Origin: Gemmatimonadota bacterium
GTDB lineage: Bacteria > Gemmatimonadota > Gemmatimonadetes > Gemmatimonadales > GWC2-71-9
NCBI GenBank assembly: GCA_003222235.1
Contig: QHVD01000035.1
Span: forward strand, 1 to 8,974
Reading direction: 5' to 3'
DNA length: 8,974 bases
The position numbers were made by a program, and so were the translations under genes. Positions within the stretch are counted from its first letter, which is position 1. Each line of letters starts with the position of its first letter. A model generated the notes under the pieces. That model saw only the letters and a list, made by a program, of their open reading frames with translations. It was not told the origin of the DNA and did not search any database. Shown here one piece after another: positions 6,142 to 8,974 of the stretch.

Positions 6142-7357
6142 ATGTCGGGGAAAGCCATCGTCGTGAGCCAGTTCGACCGCGCCGCCAACCTCATCAACCT
6201 CGAAGACTACATGCGCCGCATTCTCATGTCCCCGTTCCGGGAGGTGCAGGTCGAGGTCCCGGTTCGGATGGATGACGGGCGCATCGAGGTGTTCACCGGG
6301 TACCGGATCCAGCACAACGGCGCCCGCGGCCCGTGCAAGGGCGGCATCCGCTACCATCCCGAGGCGGACCACGACGAGATCCTCGGCCTGGCGACCATCA
6401 TGACGTGGAAGACGGCCCTGATGGACATCCCCTTCGGGGGGGCGAAGGGCGGCGTCACGGTAGATCCGAGGCGGCTCTCGAACCCGCCGCTTCACCCAGC
6501 GCATCTCCATCGTGCTGGGCCCCTACCGCGACGTCCCCGCGCCCGACGTCAACACCAACCCGCAGGTGATGGCGTGGATCCTGGACGAATATTCGAGCCG
6601 CCACGGCTACACGCCGGCGGCGGTGACCGGCAAGCCGGTGTCGCTCGGCGGCTCCCTCGGCCGCGAGGAGGCGACCGGGCGCGGCGTCATGTACGTGATG
6701 ATGGAGTACGGCCGGGACTTCGGGATTCCGGTCCACGGGAGCCGCATCGTCATCCAGGGGTTCGGGAACGTCGGCGGCCACCTCGCGCGGCTCCTCGACA
6801 CCGAGGCGGGGGCCAAGGTGATCGCCGTGGCGGACGTCAACGGCGGCATCGTGAACGAGAACGGCCTCGACATTCCCGGCCTGCTCGCCCACGCTGCGGC
6901 GCGGAAGCCCCTCACCGAATGGAGCGGCGGCGCGCCGATCACGAACGACGCCCTGTGGACGGTGCCGTGCGACTGGCTCGTGCCGGCCGCGCTGGGCGGG
7001 GTCATCAACCGGGAGACGAACGCGCGGAGCCTGGACTGCAAGGTCGTGGTCGAGGCAGCGAATGAGCCCACCACGCCGTCGGCCGACCTGATACTCGCCG
7101 AGCGCGGGATCGCCGTGATCCCCGACTTTCTCGCGAACGCCGGCGGCGTCACCGTCAGCTATTACGAGTGGTCGCAGAATCTCCAGCAGTATCGCTGGAC
7201 GCACGAGCAGGTGAACCGGGAGCTCAAGGCTACGATCACCAAGGCCTACGCCGCCGTGCGCGACCTCGCACAGCAGAAGGGAGTGACGTTTCGCACCGCG
7301 GCGTACGCGATTGCGCTGCAGCGGGTGGCTGAGGCGGAAAGACTGCGGGGGAACTGA
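6142..7357 (+). pseudogene. gdhA: Glutamate dehydrogenase (Glu/Leu/Phe/Val family), frameshifted
   Basis: Two frames together give a hexameric-type Glu dehydrogenase. Frame one from ATG 6142 has GPCKGGIRYHP (K66), TWKTALMDIP (K90) and PFGGAKGG (K102); the spacing 66/90/102 equals the known K89/K113/K125 of the Clostridium symbiosum enzyme. It keeps sense through VDPRRLS (6480). Frame two resumes at 6482 with TRRFTQRISIVLGPYRDVPAPDVNT, then GSLGREEATGRGV, the dinucleotide loop GFGNVGGH followed by an acidic VADVN (suggesting NAD), and NAGGVTVSYYEW. Relatives have about seven residues (like xxELExL) between S and TRR; only one base remains, so about 20 nt appear lost. The enzyme converts glutamate to 2-oxoglutarate and ammonia. 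A TTG at 6091 with GGAG 6 nt upstream is an alternative start that adds 17 low-complexity residues. As read, the protein would be non-functional. Confidence 0.9.
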
Positions 7358-7363
7358 TACGAA

Positions 7364-7496
7364 TGCGGAATGCGGAGTGATGAAAGTGCGGAATGCGGAG
7401 TGCGGAATGCGGAATGTCCGTGTGAGGGTCGAACCCGAGAACGCGGTTCGACGCCGTCCCATCAATTCCGCATTCCGCATTCCGCACTCCGCACTT
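7364..7496. repeat. Long inverted repeat built of tandem 7-nt units
   Basis: The left side carries heptamers TGCGGAA/TGCGGAG: two at 7364-7377, then after a 9-nt break four at 7387-7414. The right side, on the minus strand, carries four (7493-7466). Arms 7384-7415 and 7465-7496 pair over 32 bp with only two differences, both A/G. The 49-nt loop holds its own hairpin, GTCGAACC (7428-7435) with GGTTCGAC (7445-7452). The element fills the gap between convergent stop codons: it begins 6 nt after the Glu dehydrogenase TGA, and its right end covers most of the aminopeptidase TAA (7495-7497). It may help end transcription from both sides, but neither strand has a T-tract. Confidence 0.85.
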
Positions 7497-8610
7497 AGTC
7501 CACCGCCCCCGGCCTCGAATACAGCGCCTGGTACGGGTCGTCCCCCGGCTGGGTGAGCACGCGGACCTCGATCGCCCGAATCGCCTCGGGGAGGTTCGCC
7601 CGGGCGTGCAGGTACACCTCCTCGAACACGTTGAGGTTCATTCGATAGAGCCGCTGGGCAATGACCACCGCGTTGTTGAGGGGCGCGTTCGCGAACCAGC
7701 GCCAGTCGTACGTCTCGAGCGACTGTCCCACGGGGCCGGTGAGCTGCGCCCGCGCCCACCCGAACAACGTCGCCCGAGCCCGCTCGAGCGCCGGCCCGGA
7801 GAAGCCCTGCGCGTACGCCGAATCGAGCCGGCGCGCGAGCTCGGCGTAGAGCAGGTCCAGCGTCCGCTCGTCGCGCCAGCGCGCCGCGGCGCGCGCGGCA
7901 TCGAGGCTGTCGCCGCGGGACCGGAAAAACGCCTCGGCGCCGCGGTATCCGACGAAGCTTGCAAAGCTCTCGTTGAACGGCGTCTGGCTCTTCAGATACA
8001 GGGTGTTGTGCGCCAGCTCGTGGATGACCGTCGCCACGAGCTCCATCGTGTCGCGCTCCAGCGCCGTCGAGAGCAGCGGGTCGGAAAAATAGCCCAACGT
8101 CGAAAACGCGCCGGCCGGGCGCAGGTAGGTATCGTAGCCCTGCCGCTCCAGGTCCGCCGCCGCACGCCGGGCCTGGTCGACGGCGAAGAAGCCTTTGTAC
8201 GGCACCGTCCCGACGATTGGATACCGCCACGTGTAGGCGTACAGCCGGTCGCGGCGGCTGGCGGAGAGCACGAGCAGCAGGGTGTCGCGGGCCACGTCCA
8301 CGTACGTGGTGTAGGTGTCGCCTGCGAGGAGCCTTAAGGAGTCCGCGGCGTACGCCCGGGTCGCGAGCACGAGCGACAGCCGTTGCCGCAGCGGAGCGGG
8401 AGTCCTGGAGTCCGACACGAGCTTCGCGATCGGCCGGCGCTTGACGAGGATCCGCATCTCCTCGATCCCGGCGCGCAGCAGGTAGCGGGCGTCGCCGCTC
8501 ACAATCAGGGTTGCCGCAAGGGCCACCGGCACGCCAATCACCACCCAGCGCAGCAGGCGGCCCGCTACGCGACCCCAGCGCGGCTTCCGCCGCTCGATCA
8601 GGGTGTCCAT
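7495..8610 (-). CDS. Putative membrane-anchored zinc aminopeptidase (PF10023-like)
   Basis: 371 residues from the ATG at 8610. After a basic start (ERRKPRWGRVAGR) residues 19-37 form one hydrophobic helix (LLRWVVIGVPVALAATLIV), so the protein is anchored in the inner membrane with its catalytic part probably in the periplasm. The zinc site is HELAH (197-201) with a likely third ligand E214 in FNESFASFVG. The pattern GYDTYLRPAGAFSTLGYFSDPLLS just before it, and the overall length, match the family annotated as putative aminopeptidase (PF10023/COG4324); the actual substrate of that family is not established to my knowledge. An open frame continues to 8835, but only antiparallel in phase over the upstream gene, and ATG 8610 overlaps that gene's end by 13 nt, as expected for coupled translation. 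Confidence 0.9.
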   Translation of the reverse strand: MDTLIERRKPRWGRVAGRLLRWVVIGVPVALAATLIVSGDARYLLRAGIEEMRILVKRRPIAKLVSDSRTPAPLRQRLSLVLATRAYAADSLRLLAGDTYTTYVDVARDTLLLVLSASRRDRLYAYTWRYPIVGTVPYKGFFAVDQARRAAADLERQGYDTYLRPAGAFSTLGYFSDPLLSTALERDTMELVATVIHELAHNTLYLKSQTPFNESFASFVGYRGAEAFFRSRGDSLDAARAAARWRDERTLDLLYAELARRLDSAYAQGFSGPALERARATLFGWARAQLTGPVGQSLETYDWRWFANAPLNNAVVIAQRLYRMNLNVFEEVYLHARANLPEAIRAIEVRVLTQPGDDPYQALYSRPGAVD

Positions 8611-8974
8611 CGCAGCCCCAGGCGGTGGGTACCGCGGGCCGGGGCGTCGAACATACGATAGGCGTAGTCGAGATGGAGCCGGCCCAGCTCGAGGCCCGCG
8701 CCGTACGAGCACGGTGACGCGGCCGTCGACGGGGAGCGGCCGCCGCACCCCAGACGGCCGACGAGCCCGACGCCGTGCGCCACCACCCCGCCCTCCACCC
8801 CCGCGATCAACAGCGCGCTGCCGGGCGAGGGCCACTCGCCCTCGAGCGTCGTGAGCAGCCGGTATGAACCCTGGGGATCCACGTAGTTCATCGTGAAGCC
8901 CGCGCGGGTGCTGCGCGGGAGCCGTGCGCCGCCGCCCAGGTCCCCGCCGATGTTCTGCACGCTCGCGCCGAACG
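8598..8974 (-). CDS. PorV/PorQ-like outer-membrane beta-barrel protein, C-terminal part
   Basis: The minus-strand frame is open from the window edge (8974) to a TGA at 8598-8600, giving the last 124 residues. It starts FGASVQNIGGDLGGGARLPR, a pattern typical of the C-terminal half of PorV/PorQ-like proteins, followed by alternating amphipathic strands (RAGFTMNYV, YRLLTTLEGEW, GAGLELGRLHLDYAYRMFD) and a final strand HRLGLRWTP ending close to the C-terminus, as in outer-membrane barrels. In Bacteroidetes relatives serve type IX secretion or surface export; elsewhere their role is less clear. It precedes and overlaps the aminopeptidase gene by 13 nt, so the two form an envelope-related operon. 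The assignment rests on pattern and is moderately sure; the N-terminus is not visible. Confidence 0.7.
   Translation of the reverse strand, partial: FGASVQNIGGDLGGGARLPRSTRAGFTMNYVDPQGSYRLLTTLEGEWPSPGSALLIAGVEGGVVAHGVGLVGRLGCGGRSPSTAASPCSYGAGLELGRLHLDYAYRMFDAPARGTHRLGLRWTP

Noticed and set aside
4325..6490. Programmed frameshifting in the M20 and Glu dehydrogenase genes
   Set aside because: No slippery heptamer at either site, and conserved residues are missing at both joins, which slippage would not cause.
7425..7453. tRNA-like T-arm (GGTCGAACC... pattern)
   Set aside because: Only one 8-bp hairpin; no acceptor, D or anticodon arms around it.
7384..7496. Standard intrinsic terminator between convergent genes
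   Set aside because: The stem is long, but no T-tract follows on either strand; a termination role is only possible, not shown.
6455..8230. Minus-strand open frame of 591 codons across the Glu dehydrogenase end, the 7-nt repeat and the aminopeptidase
   Set aside because: It runs antisense through one real gene and out of frame through another; the HELAH peptidase and dehydrogenase motifs are in other frames.

Overview
This is a high-GC bacterial window. The gene content (a PorV/PorQ-like outer-membrane protein, a PF10023-type putative aminopeptidase, an eukaryotic-type Ser/Thr kinase and an M20 dipeptidase) together with AT-rich -10 boxes lying almost against start codons suggests the Fibrobacteres-Chlorobi-Bacteroidetes superphylum, most likely Gemmatimonadota. 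This placement is inferred from gene families and style, not from a marker gene. Diderm envelope genes at both edges agree with it.

Layout. 1-384 (minus): N-terminal part of an RND/MacA-type efflux adaptor, cut by the window edge. 385-666: non-coding, with a palindrome at 570-602. 667-3095 (minus): a two-gene operon, a small membrane-anchored TPR-like protein followed by a 614-residue Ser/Thr kinase with zinc-ribbon, membrane and helical C-terminal parts; the genes overlap as ATGA. 3096-3412: non-coding, with four REP-like hairpins in a nested inverted (REPIN-like) order, flanked by a 12-bp direct repeat. 3413-4737 (minus): an M20 dipeptidase broken by a frame change near 4333. 4738-4939: divergent intergenic region filled by an inverted repeat whose arms are tandem 13-nt units. 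4940-6076 (plus): a soluble TPR protein with an unrecognised C-terminal domain. 6142-7357 (plus): a Glu dehydrogenase broken by a frame change at about 6481. 7358-7497: a second inverted repeat, built of 7-nt units, squeezed between convergent stop codons. 7495-8610 (minus): a membrane-anchored HELAH putative aminopeptidase. 8598-8974 (minus): the C-terminus of a PorV/PorQ-like outer-membrane protein, overlapping the aminopeptidase start by 13 nt.

How the parts relate. The genes form several small units rather than one pathway: an efflux unit, a kinase signalling unit, two amino-acid/peptide catabolic genes (both damaged in this sequence), and an envelope unit. The most distinctive content is intergenic. 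Three different palindromic element types each occupy a separate gap, and two of them share an unusual design: short-period tandem arrays facing each other to make a long imperfect stem. No protein-coding defence, mobile or secondary-metabolite system was found.
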